From Agaricus subrufescens (lineage: Eukaryota; Basidiomycota; Agaricomycetes; Agaricales; Agaricaceae): a DNA stretch of 64,000 nt. The position numbers and the translations under genes are program-made. Where the stretch lies: positions 186,001-250,000 of the forward strand of contig CM057066.1 of the NCBI GenBank assembly GCA_029945375.1, in the 5' to 3' direction. A model generated the notes under the pieces. It did not search any database. It saw nothing but the letters and a program-made list of their open reading frames with translations, and was not told where the DNA came from. Positions 37,861 to 51,533 of this stretch are shown in pieces (position 1 is the stretch's first letter; each line of letters opens with the position of its first letter).

Positions 37861-39030
37861 GGCCCTGACTGAAAACCATGCTGCTTAACACTGCTCTATT
37901 CTTGTCGTCTCCGCCACCCAGAAATCGGCCACGTCAAACATCTCTTCTATCTCAAAGCGAACACTAACTACCATGACGCCTTGTTGAGTTCTAGCGGGGT
38001 GCTCCTAGCGAATGAGATTGGGTTGAGATAGGGTATTTTGGTAATGGGTAAGTGGGAGAGTGTAATAGTGAATAGCCATATAGTTGACTGCATCTATCTG
38101 TACAGGCGACAGGAGGGCCCAAGTGTATTGTGCTTGTGGTAAAGTATCTATGCGGATTGGAGTGGTGGTGATCGCCAGAGCATTCAAGTGCCAACCTTGA
38201 CCGACTCCACAGAAATGTTCGAGCATGGTTGTGCATCACTTCATTTGTGCGTGGGGTTGCCATTCGCGAGATGCACGTACATGCGACTGATATGACATCA
38301 AAGGACCAGGTCCGGACGAAACGGTATCGCCAACGATGACAGGTGAACAGTATACAATGGTTAGTATGTCTATGTCTATATTTTATGTGTGGTTATAATA
38401 TCATGATGACAGAGATGTTAACGGATCGATTCCTTTTTATTTCACCACCACTCCGCCAGCAATACCTGTGGATACGCTTCGAAAACTCAGGAAACGATAG
38501 CACAAATATCACGACAGGTGCACTCACTCGAAACGTTGGACTAGCGTAAAATCTAGAAGTAGAGGGAAAAAGTGACGAATGCAAACAAGTGGTGGACTAT
38601 TACCCGCTGACGGTGTTTCCGACTTTACCTCTCAAGCAGTGGCCATTCATATCAGGGTGCCGACGAGACATGAGAAAGACATAAAGCCCTGTCATAACCT
38701 TTCTAATTGTCAGGCCAGAACCGTTGGTATGTTAGTCTTCTATCTTTTCGAAAATGTTAAATTCACATGATGACTCAAGAAAAACTTCGGCTCCTACTAG
38801 CTCCACAATCAAACTTCGTTGTGGACTACATAGGCTTCCGATGGATTAAAAAGGTTTGTATCCGCCTGGCCCTAGAGCCCCTAGCATCAGCCCTCTTACA
38901 GAAGAACTAGGCGCCACACACGTATAGAGAGGTATCGAACTTGTTCTGGGATATGTCTAGCATCCCCGACTACTTCAATCTATCTGCTTTGATAGAAATG
39001 TGATTGTATTTCCCTTCCTCTTACTTTACA
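37860..39030. other. Spacer, mostly decayed modules
   Basis: About 38000-38120 resembles 6260-6400. About 38400-38560 resembles 6710-6890. About 38640-38850 is a weak version of 6930-7150. Nothing coding is seen in the rest. Confidence 0.4.
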
Positions 39031-39039
39031 GGAGGTCAG

Positions 39040-39160
39040 CCATGGCGGGCGAGAAGTGAACAGATTCCTGCCCGAAGATGGAATTGCGATTGCTGCTGTT
39101 TGGAGATGCCGAGGCCATGAGATTGGTCGATGAACAAGTCGAGAGTGTGACGTCACAATC
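39040..39160 (-). pseudogene. Short KRE6 exon-1 fragment
   Basis: The sequence 'cagccatggcgggcgag' at about 39041 matches the region around the internal PAMAD codons of KRE6-D. It is joined to the 'gaacagattcctgc...gaagatgg...gaggccatgagattgg' fragment that also occurs at 24030-24100 and 19580-19650. It is too short to encode anything. Confidence 0.5.
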
Positions 39161-40300
39161 TTGCGTGGTCTCTGGCAGAGCCCCCATGCTCGGCTCTTGT
39201 CGTTGTTAGCCCCGAGTTTCTGTGGCTTCAGAATTCTTGTTCAACAGCGGACATTTTGTATACAGACGCACGTCTCTCAGCAGGTCTTCTGTCGCTTTCA
39301 CAAAGCTATATCTTCGCGGTGCGCAGGGCGGCAGCAAATCCGGTTACCACTCGAACAATGACTTGCCATCCTCAAAATACGCCGTAATCCAATACAGTAG
39401 GATGGAATTATGATGCCCAACGAGGGTAATGAACTGGCATTTGGGGCTTTATTCTATCCGACGGTCAGGCCCTCTGGCAGCAGGTAAGTTGGAAAGAATA
39501 AAGTGAACAGTAGCATGACTGACTATCTATTTCTGTATAGACACTTATGCTGATGCATTGATGTCGTTTGGAGTGGTGGTGATCGCTGGAGACCTAATAT
39601 TAGGGCGACCCAAGGCCTTTTCAACACTTGTACGTAGTCGCTCCCTTATGACTCTCGCTTTCATGCTCAAAAGCCCTGCTCTACCATGTCATTCCCCCCT
39701 CACCAGCCTCTCGGTCATACCATTTTGTGCCCGTAAATAGGAACATCCCACGAGTCTACCTCCAGTTTACTTTTTCATCTCCCGCGCCTGCATCAGCCCA
39801 AGTATCACGTCGGAACCATGATTCCATTCGACACGGGCTCAACACTCAGTGACTTGACAACAAAAGTGTAATGGTAAGCATGACCCGGTGTGACCGTCGT
39901 TGATTTTGACTGATCAAGACAGATACCTTTGCCAGAGAGACATGCCTCCCGCTACGTTGCATCCTCATCATGTTTTTCATTCTCAGGCTGCAAAAGCGCG
40001 TCGAACACTATGGTTGGTTTGGTTTGATGGTGTCGAAGGTCTGGAGTCCAAAGGTGGCAGCTGCAAACTGTGCAGACGCGGATGCTGCATAACAACTCTC
40101 TACCATGCGGTTGATGCGATGTCAACTGATGCGAGCAATTTCTTTGTCCCCAATGCTATATGAGAGAATTTTTTGATGGAATATCCCATGATGGCGTGTC
40201 AAACTGTATTAGTGAATCTATTTCTCTCCGGTGTGTTGTAAACTTTATATCCGCTCTCCTCGCTTAACTCCTTTCACGACTTAGGATTGGAACCATCGAG
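39160..40300. repeat. Spacer modules, decayed exon family copy 2
   Basis: About 39150-39340 matches 5980-6180. About 39410-39540 matches 6260-6410. About 39700-40165 matches 9420-9880 and 46550-47020. The frame through 39923-40092 is the longest open version, running from an apparent AG acceptor through CILIMFFILRLQ and WFGLM to a stop after DADAA. It may be a real terminal exon of a lost gene. Not recognised. Confidence 0.45.
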
Positions 40301-41570
40301 CTGAGCTATGGGTAGTCTGAGCGATGTGCTCTGCTGGCAGACACAACCTGAGTGTGTTCTTCCCGTATCCATTCCCCTCTTCGGCATTGGCGTGTGCACA
40401 GCTCTTAATTCGACCAAACGAACCATCCCTCGACAAGAGCACAGTGTCGCTTCTCCTGTCTCTTTCAGATTCACGCAAGTATCCTACTTATCCTACTTGT
40501 TGGGAACTCAATCTTTCTACCCCCTCATGGACAGTACAAAGTAATCAAACCTTTTCATCAGTCCCTCCCCCACCCCCTTCCTTTCTCTTCAATCCGAGCC
40601 CTCATTTGACATTTCCCGTCCTATCTCCAGTCTGTTTTGGGTCAACTCGAACCTCTTTGGGTTCGTCTCATGGTACCCCCAACCGGCCGATGGCTTGTCA
40701 ATGCCGCTTACGGTCTATGAACCTCAGTACCCTCGTCTTGGCCAACTGGTATGCGGAGTTCCTAGGTGAAGGCTCTTTTACACAATGTGGTCAATCATAT
40801 CTAGTACCCCCTTGGGAGAGCTAATCGACCAGGAGAGGACGTGATGGGTGGTGATGAACTGGGATGCACTCAATTGTGACAACGGGAATGAGATGGAACG
40901 AGATTGGCGATATTGTCATCTGCGATGACATTGTTAACTTTCCGCCCATTTCGGAGAGTTGCCTGTAGAACGAGGAAGAATATTGATGTGTTTTTCTGTT
41001 TAGGAAACTCTTTGACAACTTTATAACACAACTCGACCATGGCCCCGCTCAGATATTGACCTTAGTCAATCAACATCTGCCTCGTCAACAGAAAATTCAC
41101 TATTCGGCTATATCAAATGCATATCTCACTTTACTCGAGATAGAGTTGCTGCATGACACGATTTCGTCACTGCAATGACAGTGCGGAGCCCCTACTCACG
41201 TATTATTTTTCTTGATCCTGCTGGGATCATTTCTCCTGGTGATATCTTACACTTCATATTGTATCTCGAAGTTGTGTCGCAGACGGCTTCAATTAATGTA
41301 ATATACTCGTTTCGCTCGTTGCGGGCGTGCTGTCCGATAGTGTTTGGGTATGAGGAACAGTACAACGGGCGCACATACTGTAAGTACATTGTCGCAAACC
41401 ATGCTGTTTCATTATAGCACGATGAAAGGCGCTAAATTACTGAGCAAGGGAGAACTGCTTACATATAGATCTGTGTGTCTTTATAAAAAAACCTATGCAG
41501 TCGTCTTATTGCCTTGCCAGAAGAGCATGTCTGGTACTTATAAGGCATCTATTGTTTTGATCTAGCCTTG
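40300..41570. repeat. Spacer modules shared with 22230-23260
   Basis: Partner of the block before the relic at 23370. About 40840-41030 also resembles the s9 module. No intact gene seen. Confidence 0.5.
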
Positions 41571-42120
41571 AAAGGTGCAAGAGACGTTTGTGCGGATGGT
41601 TTGAAGATTCCTGATTCCCTGTCAATGCCGCGAGGTCGAACACCTAGCTGTGTTTGGTCTCAACTTATGCTATTGAATGTGCAGCCTGTACAATTTCAAT
41701 CCTAATCGTGCAGCCTCCTTCCACCGCTCTCGCCGTATTTTTGAATCACGACTTTCGGGCTGACATTAACAGGTGAATATAGCTTTGGGAACGAAACACC
41801 AAAAGGTATAAGTACACATTCACAAGCTGCTCTCTGGCAACAAGCAGGATAAGACCGCGTATACCGGTCAGCACACTGATTGGTTTGTTTTGTGTGTGAC
41901 CGTCGCTCATGGACAATTTCAGACATGAATGACAATATGCTGACAGCTTCCTTGATTACCGATTCTTCTCATGTTGCTGTCGGGGTAGATTATTCTCTAG
42001 TACAGGTGCCATCAAATTCGCTGTTGCTGATCCTTCACTTAGGTGACAGGAGACATCAGGAAAAAAGAGTTTAGTTAATTTGGAGTGGTTAACAAATGTA
42101 CCATTACAGGTGATCTTTGC
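41570..42120 (+). pseudogene. Relic of NLR 5' end
   Basis: Start-region match at about 41770-41800, though the ATG is lost. Exon 2 match at about 41915-41980 (CAATTTCAGACATGAATGAC...). The preceding decayed promoter begins near 41580. As at 23370-23820, it is followed directly by KRE6-like minus-strand sequence. Confidence 0.6.
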
Positions 42121-43065
42121 TAGGATCATACCGTCCTAGATCTCCACTCTGACCATATACATAGAGAATCACCGTCGAGTAAGGCCGATCTCGCCACAGT
42201 GAACGAGTAATCGTTAACATCCGAAAAAACACGAGATTATGCTTCACAAAGATCGGCGGGCTCTTGCGGTTGGAATGGACTGGGTGATAGTCCTATAAAC
42301 AAAGTGAGAAATGACGCTAACAATTTATTTGGATCAATGACATACTTGTATAACGCCACCAACCCAACCATTCTTCGCCAGCTCAAGGAAAAGTGGAGGC
42401 CAAGATGAAGTACAATGTGAGATGCAAAGAGATAGCGATAATGTGAAAATCTCCGCAAGGAGAGGCGACTCTTTGGACTAGACTGTCAAGAATAGACGTT
42501 TGTGATAGAGGCCAGTCAAGCGCTTTGAGTGCTAGAGGGGCGCCTTGAATCGAGGGGAGCCTAAAAAGATGTAGTGGCGCCATTACATGTCGAAAGCGCG
42601 GGATCTTGGAGACGTATGAGGAGTGATGCTCGCTGTTAGGCAGAAAAGGCAGGGCAATGGGGCTCTAGCAAAGTTGCTGTAGATATTTGAGAGGTGCGAG
42701 TGTGAGAGAGAGTGCGCGGGAAGAGAGTGAACCGAGAGAGACATGTGGCAGAAATCCGAAAAATGGCCACGGGCAGAGCAGGAGACTGGCAAGAGACTGT
42801 TGATGAAATGTGCAAGGAATGATGATTCGGATCAACTTGATCGGACCGCGTTGGGCCGAGTTGGCGCGACTGCACTTTGCTATTTGCGACTCCTTGGTCT
42901 ATAGGAGCATGAACTCTGTTGTCACATGCATGTCTTGTTTATTCTAGTCCCAGAGCTGTCTGTCTCGATTGTTTTGAACCGGGCCATGCTTGTATGTTTT
43001 CGCTTTTTGACTATCGCCCTCAATTTTCTGGTTCAAGACTCAAGCGACCGGCTGAACACGCAAAT
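42120..43065 (-). pseudogene. Weak KRE6 fragment and decayed flank
   Basis: About 42125-42170 matches the exon 2 region that encodes GDLEWYDP. About 42260-42300 matches the exon 1/exon 2 boundary with its intron. The rest, to about 42800, is too diverged to align by eye. About 42800-42880 resembles 24380-24460 and 48870-48930. No open gene. Confidence 0.4.
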
Positions 43066-45095
43066 ACTGTTTCTAGGTGGTGACTTATCAAGGGTAACCC
43101 CATTCAAATCTGTGATTTGGGCGTACCAGAACTCAGCAGCGGCGTAGAAGGGGTCACCGCAGCGATGGGACAATCCGCTATCCTGATTGTATTTGTCAAA
43201 GTCATCACTACCAAAATCAATATGAGATTAAATTGCGTTGGGAGTGGCACATTCCATGAATTGGAATAGGGTGGGTAGTTATCTGAGGAAGGGACTGAGA
43301 AACGAATGCATAAGGCGATTTCGACTTCAAAAATATTGATTTCGGGTGGGCCACGACTTTTGCTTTACCGGGATGCAGATGGTCTGCGTCGGGGCAAGCA
43401 AGAACATGCTCTGAGAAACATCAGCTAAATATAAAGTACTCAAGATGAGGGATGTACGATACTCTCTGCCCTGGTAGCCAACCCGGCTCGAAATTATAAC
43501 TCGACGTCGATTGTTAGAGCGAAGCGCCGCCGCAGGGGTAAGACCGTTAGAATTTGTTTGATTGGAGAATGTTCCCATATCACATGAAACATGCGTGTAC
43601 GACCACATCCCATCTGTGGTTGCTCTATACTCCGGTTTCCCATTTTCAAGGCGCCAAGCGGCTATTGGAGTATGGTCAGCTCACACGCTAGTGAGGTAGG
43701 CAGGACGAGGGTACTGACCCATCCTTTGCAATTTTCGTCTGATCCTAGGAAGACGACCTTGATTTCGATGTAACTTTGGGTAAAGCAGAATTTGTTCCAT
43801 GACTAACGCATCCCACTGTGACAATCCGAGTTGTGGTTGTCTGTAGGAGTAAACGGAGCAGTCGAAAGTGTGACGAAGGGGAGAAGAGGAAAGGGTGCAG
43901 ACCAGGAGTGAGGTGATGTTGGATACCGTCAGTGGAGCCAAAGGTCATGACAAGAGCACCACTGCGGGTGATGATTTGACGAGGGTCATACGACAATAAT
44001 TCCCTGGTTTGACCGCACCAGAGTTCAGCAATTTCAAAGAAGGGGTCATCGCCGGGATAGAACGACCTGCCGCGCCGATTGAACTCGTCGGAGAGGACGT
44101 GTTTGTATCCTTGTCAGAACCAATACGGGACTGTGCTTCTTTGCGTGTCATAATTGGTGGGTTCTGGAAGCGGGGATAGGACAGGTGGTTGTCCTGTAGA
44201 CAAAAATTGAGAAGGGAATACACGGGGAGATGGATGATGTACCTGTGTTGTTGATGCGTATGTTTCCAACAATGGAATCGCTCCTCCCTCGGCATAGAAA
44301 AATTGCAAGATTGGGTAGAACATGGGAGAGGGCAAGGATAAGGCTGAAGAGGACAGCGATATTCAGAATGCCTCTCCACCTCGGCCCCATCAGCTACCTT
44401 CTCTTGAAGAATTGTTGAAGAACTCTTCCTCGTCTGGAGCGCCCAGCCCATCGAGTACATAGACATAGGGGCATGCCACCAGGCGTCACTAAGTGCCCTG
44501 CATATAAGAGGGGTACTTGGAGTTGGAGCGGAAGGAGATTATTCCCTGTTGTAGGGAAATTTGGGAGGAACGGGGATGGAATCGTGGTTGGTGCTGTTCG
44601 GAGGTCCAGAGGCCATGAGATTGGAAGACGGGCTATCCCATTCGTCATCGAGCAGGTAGCTGACCATGGAGCTACGCTGGCAAAAGCCAGGAGGGACAGA
44701 AGCCCTAGTGTAGCGGGGCGAGAGGAGGGAGCCCTGGGCGGAGTCTTAGGAGGACATGAACTTGGAGTGGATGGTGGAGGAACGAGGGGGTGAGAAGAGA
44801 GCGAGGGGGCAAAAGTATTGGCGGAGGAGACGTGAAACGGGGACGAGACGAAGGAGGCGGAGGACGAGCGGACGGCGGCCCGGTTCTGTGGGGACAGCTT
44901 TAGAGAGTGAGAGCAGCTGGGCAAGCAGCAAACAGATTGTTGCACAAAGAGGGGATCGCTGCTATTGGGGCATCCAGAGGCCATGAGATGTGGCTCGAGT
45001 AGTCTCGTTGGGCTGAGGACAGTGGAGCGGCGGTAACCAAAGCCAGAGGGGAAACAGGAACGAAAGTCGGTGGCGTGGCGTGACAACCTCGGCGT
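43065..45095 (-). pseudogene. KRE6/SKN1 pseudogene between units C and D
   Basis: An exon 2 fragment (about 43070-43300) precedes a longer relic with parts of exons 5, 4, 3, 2 and 1 in order (about 43320-45090). Exons 6 and 7 are missing. Exon 1 has many indels but its 44500-44890 part still reads like the KRE6 cytosolic region. As in unit B, the 5' end carries the duplicated exon-1 fragment (about 44900-45060). No NLR lies next to it, only the NLR relic at 41570-42120. Confidence 0.7.
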
Positions 45096-47560
45096 GACTT
45101 CCTTTGCTCACTGATTGAATTCAGGACCCCTGGCTCAGCTCTTTTGCTGTTTGTTTTCGTGAGTTATCATTTTTTCTGTGGCCTCAGCATTTGTATTCAG
45201 CAGCGGACACTTGTATGCATATGCATATTTCTGAGCAAGTCCTTCGTCACTCTTAGAAAGCCTTATCGTCGCTATGCGCAGCAGTGGCAGTAAATCCGGG
45301 CCTTGATGCTACTACCGATATCACATTGTTATCCTCAGAACATATGGTAGCCCGATATCATAGAGATTAGGTCGTGGTACAAGAACAGGGCAATCAACGG
45401 GCGTTTGAGCGTTTGGTTTCGTCCTACAGCGGGGGTTTTAGTAGCAGGTTAGTGGGAGAGAGCGAAGTGCACAGTAATACGACTGACTGCACCATTTCTG
45501 TATAGACAGTTACATTTCTGCTGATTCGTCGCAGATTCGAGTGGTCCTGATCGCTAGGAGCACAAAGTAACGAGCTTCAACCAAAGGTTTGAGCATGGCA
45601 ATTACCCGACCTATTCCAGTATGGGTGTACGATCCGCGGCCCGCACGTATGTGCAATGTATCACTTCTTCTGTACGTTCTAGCCTTTATACCGGTTTTGT
45701 TTGCTCACCATTTGCTCAATAACCTAGGATGACAGCTGTATTTGCGCATGTTCTTCGTAAAATACTTGCTGCCCAAAACACAATCTGAGCATGGTCAATC
45801 CGCTCCAAACTTCCCCTGGGTACTTGTGCGTCCTGTGTAACCGTTGTATCAGCTACACTCATCTCTTGCATCTAGTTCTTCCCTCCACGTTCAAACGACT
45901 ATCCTCTAACTTATCCAATTGTCATGGTATCAACTTCTCCGCTCCTCGGGATACAAGTACAAAGTATCAAAACCTTCTTGCCCACCGCCATTCTCCATTA
46001 TGCATGCCCTCTTTGCCTCTCTTCTTCGATCTCCAAACAGCTCCGAGTCGTCGTCTTGGATCACTGAATTTTGTGTAAAGTGCTTCTATCCGGTTGATAG
46101 CCTTGGCCACGTCGCTCCCGATCTACGAGCTTCCCGCTGCTTCTTCTTGCCTTCTCCATATGCCCAAATTGAAACGAAGACTGTGCTATACACGTCTTGG
46201 CCGCTTGCGTCCAATTCAGCTTTTACACGCCGACCCAGCAAAAGGGAGAGTGTGACAGGTGACAACAAACCGGACCACTCTCAATCACCACGACGGAGAA
46301 GCGATGGGCCAAAATTTGCGGTATCATTATCTGCAGTACCATGGTCGGCTTTTCCGACCAGGTCCGGTACCAAAGGCCTTGAGAATGTCAAGGAATATCA
46401 ATATGTTGCCAATACGAGAGAGGAATGTCACATCCTTGTGACGGGTTTCACCGTGGTTCGACTGTTCGACCTGCTTGATGAACGTCTACCTTAATGCCAC
46501 TCGGAGCTTACGCTCTCACCATTCACTCTTGAACAAATGAATATCTGGCCTGTCGGTCATACAATTTTGTGCCTATGAATGGGGACATCTCACAACTCCA
46601 TTCCCTCTTTGCGCTCTTTTTTTTCTTTCATCCCCCGCCGCCTATATTAGCAGATATCACATCGGAAACATGACTCCATCCGGAACAACTCAACACTCTG
46701 CGACTTGACTACTAGGCCGTAATGGCAGGTGTGCTTTTGTGGGAGTAGTGTTGATTTTGACTGATCGAGACAGATAGCTTCGTTCATTTTCAGTCAGAGA
46801 TAGGATTCCCGCTACGTCACATCTTCGTCACATTTCATTCTCAGGCCACAAAGACGCATCGGGCCCCATGCTTGGTTTGGTTTAATGTTGTGCAAGGTCT
46901 GGAGTCCAAAGGTGTGGGTTGCCTACTGCGCGGATGGGAATGTTGCATCATAACTCCTGACCATGTCGTCGGTGTCATGTCATCTGCGGTGAGCAATAGT
47001 CTTGCCCCAAATCCTATATGAAAGAAATTCTTAACGAAAAGTACAGAGCCCTCCTTGGCGATTGCACAGGACTAGTTTTTCGTTTGTATTGGACGGGTTA
47101 CTGAAGAGATGCGGTACGAGACGGAGACAATTGGTACGCCTCTCATTCTGCTGTGGCGACGTATGTCTGGAAAAGATGACAAAGTCACCTTTCTGTTTTA
47201 AACATATAGAACACTGGAATTTGAAGCGCTACATCTGTCACGATCGCAACAGCACATGTTCGTTGATACCTTTGTCTATGAAATGACTAGGAACCCGCTC
47301 ACAGGCCCTGACTGAAAACTATGCTACTTGACACTACTCGATTCGATGTCACCTTCGGGCCGCCTTCGTGTCTTGAAGAGCTCGTCTTCAATCCAAATTT
47401 AATGGCCCTGGACTGCCTCTGCTACTCCCGAACGGATCCCGTGCCTGGCTCTACATATTGACATTGACTGTGACAGAGGCGCGCCTCTTGCACCCAATCC
47501 ATGATTTCCATCCAGTATACACATAGCTCAAGGATAACGTGACTATAAAGTGACGATGAA
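45095..47560. repeat. Spacer modules before unit D, first part
   Basis: About 45095-45300 matches 5980-6180. About 45380-45660 matches 6260-6560. About 45725-46250 is s8. About 46255-46540 is s9. About 46550-47020 is the exon-like module with WFGLM. About 47070-47290 matches 37640-37850. The order repeats that of 8575-10170. No intact gene seen. Confidence 0.6.
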
Positions 47561-49920
47561 CCGGAACGCTCACAATCATGCGAATGGAGGACATTGAAGC
47601 CACGATTAGCTGTACTACAATGTACAATACCTCAATCAGCTTTTCCGTTCAAGTCCAGTGATGAAGAACTGCGAGGCGACAGAGAATATTAATACGTTGT
47701 CGCGACGCGACAACTTGGAGAATGCGTGACCACATTGTGACACAGTCTCGTGCGCAACTTCCCTCTCACCTCACTCGACACCCACTCTCAATGCCATCAG
47801 CCAGGATATACAAACGACTCTATATGTGCGTGCTCGACCCCTCCCTCCTCCCGCGCCGCCTCGGGTATGTTCACTACGCCACGTCGGGAGCTTACGATTG
47901 CTATTAGGGGCATCATCACAACTCCCTCAGGCTTATAGGACTCTGTAGTTTTCAATCTCATGTCCACGTTTTTAGTGGCTACTTTATCGACGATGTTCAA
48001 TATAGCGCCTATCCTTGCTATTCAAAACGGGGTTTCGCTCTTGGGTTCATTTTCTAGGGATCAAATTCAAGCCTTCAATGGAAGTGATTTTGACTACCGT
48101 ACGATTGTTACCGGCCCCACTTTCGTTAGCCTGACTATGCCAGAGCGCTCGAATGTAGTTCCGTTCGAGTGGACACAAATTTCTTTCACTTGAAGCAAGA
48201 GAACCTTTCTGATGGCGGCCTCGATAAAAAGTTTGAGAGATGAATAGCAGGATTGGATGCTACACCTATACTTGTACTCGTTTTGATGCCGGCTTGTTCA
48301 CGCTAATACTACAAGGCGGGCCAGAAATTTCACGTGAAACAAGATGTATTGCGATGGAGTCACTCAAGAAGAATGTTGAGCAGAAAGCTGGGCCATTCGC
48401 AGCTCGTAGACTATCCTACAAGGTTCGACTGGTGGAATATCTGACTATGTGGAATCCCTGCAATGCTAATCTATCCACGGGCACCTGAGCTTTCCATTAC
48501 TCAAACGTTCGTACCCATCCCAACACTCTGCTCAGCCATCACTTAGTAATTACGAGGCACTGACGCATAGACAGATCTCAACTCCGTTCCTCACTGAATC
48601 AAAGTGTATGATTGTATCAGCCAGTCTACCATAATGAGAGTTGGTGGAATGCGCCTAGGTTCATTATCGATCGCGGTGTAGACGGAGAGCCAGTTGTTCT
48701 AGGTGGGGTTATCGTGTGTAGGTACGGACTCTCGAGAGTGTGGTGGGGGTCAAAGAGTGTATGTTAAAGCGTTGGTGGCGGAGGCATGCCGATATAAGAC
48801 CAGAGTACTAGAGGAATAGCAGAGGAGGGTGGAAGAGGACGCCATGGCCTGTGTTTCATCAAATGCATTTATCGGATCAGTTTGATCGGGCCGCGTTGGA
48901 CCGACACCGCGCTGAGCATATTCAACCAACCTCTTTTCTTTTCGTCGCTGCTACTTACCAGTCAGACTCGGAACAATGTATAAATAGACTCGTGGTGGGT
49001 TTGTCGGTGCATGTTTTGGAAATGGTTCGCTTATGCTGAGGTGCAAGCAGGGAATCTGACGAGACAAGGTGCCGCCATTGTGAGTGTTGCATGGCATACA
49101 TATCAACGATTGACAACAACATTCCATATTCCAGCATCAGGGAGACTCCCTGCACCACCATCGCCGCCAGAACCCACTATATAAGCTACCTAGTTCCGAC
49201 CGCTAACACCGCTCCCGCTATCTGGTCCTCCTTCAACCCAGCCTCTCGTATGGGCCCCCGAATGAGAACGTGTTGAATGCTGGCCATGAGCTTGTTCATC
49301 TTCGTTCTTGTGTCTCCGCATCCTACATTGGCGCAGGTGTCTTACCGGAACAGTGGATCCATCCAACACCGCTCGACGAAAAATGGATTAATTGGTATGT
49401 GCTACTCAGTGTAAGTAGTTACTTTTTGATTACTCGTCCTCAGCGAACAAGCCACGCTTCACGCCAGACAACAGCCTATTTTCAGGCAAGAAAGTCGCTC
49501 TGGACGCACAAATAAAGTTCGCCTTTGCTGTTGCGCTAGCGCAGGATTAGTTCACGAAGCGACCAAAGAGCGTGCTGAGGTGCGACATGGAGATGCTGGG
49601 TACGCTTATCATGCTATAGTGTTAATGGGAAAGAGCTAATCAAGTCACTTTTGTTTTTCAGCCATATGGAATATTGAGACTCGAAGTACCACATCCATCA
49701 CAATTGCAGCAGCAGTTTGCTGCGCACAGGACCTGCTTGAATCACACCTTCTGATAGTCAAAATTTGTCGCCCGTCTTGCTCAAAACTGGCTAGATTGAC
49801 CATCCTGTATCTTTCAGGGGGACCACTGCATACCATATTGAGTTGTATCGATGAATGGGCCTTCTTCGGTATGTTGTAACCCTTATCTCAACTAGTCCTC
49901 GCTCACCGTTTTCTGTCATG
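47560..49920. other. Spacer with decayed open frames
   Basis: About 47550-47750 matches 7550-7750. A 77-codon frame at 47960-48193 (hydrophobic start, FLVATLSTMFNIAPILAI) and an 82-codon frame at 48240-48488 look exon-like, but no extended gene model could be built. About 48340-48450 resembles 21080-21180. About 48850-49370 matches 24360-24900, and about 49390-49925 matches 10230-10740. I recognise none of these. Confidence 0.4.
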
Positions 49921-50720
49921 ACCTAGGATGATAGCTGCAGTGGCATACACTTTCGGCAAAATACTTGGTGTCAGAAAACATAGTTTGAGCATGTTCTCTC
50001 CACCTCAAACACCCCCTTGGGCTCCCGCGCGTGCATCACGAACCTTGTATCAACCACACATACCCTCGACATCCAGCATCCGGCACTTTCCTTCACGCTC
50101 AAAAGACTACCCTCTTCCTTATCCCACTTGTAGCAGTATCAACTTTTCCGCTCCCTAGGCTACAAACACAAAGTATTACACGTTTTTCGACTGCCACTGC
50201 TCTCCTTGCTGGATGCCCTCTCTTCTCCTATCGCCAGCCATTCCCGAGTCGCCGTCTTAAATCTCTGAATTTGAGTACGGTGCCTTTATCTGGCCAATAG
50301 GCCCGGTAGCGACGCTCTCAATCCACTAGCTTCCCGTTACTTCTTTCTTTCAACATGTGCCCACATAAAACTTAGGGTCCTGCTCGCCCTTCGATCACTC
50401 ACATACAATTCCGCTTTTGCATGACAACTGGCGAAGAGAAGGTTTGACGGGCGGCACCAATCTGGGACGTACTCAATCACGACGACGGAGGAGGGGTGCA
50501 ACGAAATTGATGATACTATTATCTGCAGCACCATGTCCAGGTTTTCCGTGCGGGTCCGGCGACAAAGTCTTGGAGTATGAGGAAGAATAACAATATGGAG
50601 CATGTACGAGAGAGGGATGGGACACCTTTCACTATCATTGCGCTATTCGACCTGCGCTATCATTGCCTGCCTCCATGCTACTTAGGGCTCGCGCACTCAC
50701 TATTCATTCTTGAATGGACA
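49920..50720. repeat. Spacer modules s8 and s9, copy before unit D
   Basis: s8 at about 49920-50435 and s9 at about 50440-50720. Closest to the copies at 10745 and 25490, which also lie before complete NLR genes. Confidence 0.65.
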
Positions 50721-51533
50721 TATATCCTTGCTCTTGCCGCTGCAGCATAATCGTCATCCGGAGTGAGTGACTGCTACACGACGCTGCCACTGCCAGGACG
50801 GCAGTTCAAGGCCTCGTCGCACCATTCATTTGAAGGCTTGGCGATCCATAGGCTCGTATCTGCATGTCTGTGGATATTCTCAGCGATACGCAATATGATG
50901 ATTATAACAGGCCCTTTCCCAGTAAACTCTTTTTGAACGATTCATCCATCTCGATGATATTGAATGCTCGTCTGGAACGAATGTCACCCTGAACTCGCCG
51001 TACCTACAACAGTCTCGCGCCGTATGCCATTGTGGAGGAATGACGACCGGATTCCGAATGGATACAATGTTTCTTTACATCTTGAAAGGGATTTATCTAC
51101 AGAGATGAGTCACCTCAACGAGGCCAAGCAGGCTAGAGGGCAGGGGCAATCATAGCCTTCAGGAACACATATCTGATCCCCGGTTAGCTGCATTGGGTTA
51201 TGAGCAGAGAGAAACTATTAAGCAACGAGGGACCTTTTATATGTCGATGGGTGTGTCTACAATCAAGAAGCATTTATACAACTACTTTCTTTACAAACCA
51301 GAAATGTCATGCCTGCTGTTCCATTGTCTTCAGGTGAAGAGAACGAAGTGTTTGCACCAATAACTCGAATTCTTTGCTAGTGCCACGAGGCTGAGTACGT
51401 GGGATCTCTGGCTGCGTTTGGTCCCAAACGGCGCCAATCTGTCAACTCCCACGTCCACTCGTCTCACCTCCTTCCTCTACCTCTGCTGAGCTTTACAAGT
51501 ACAACTTGTTGACTGATATTGCCACACACCACT
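50720..51533 (+). promoter_or_regulatory. Conserved upstream region of NLR-D
   Basis: Homologous to the upstream regions of NLR-B and NLR-C, and clearly nearer to B. It contains the shared 62-codon frame (51175-51360) and ends in a CT-rich tract (about 51465-51485) 50 nt before the ATG at 51534. Confidence 0.5.
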
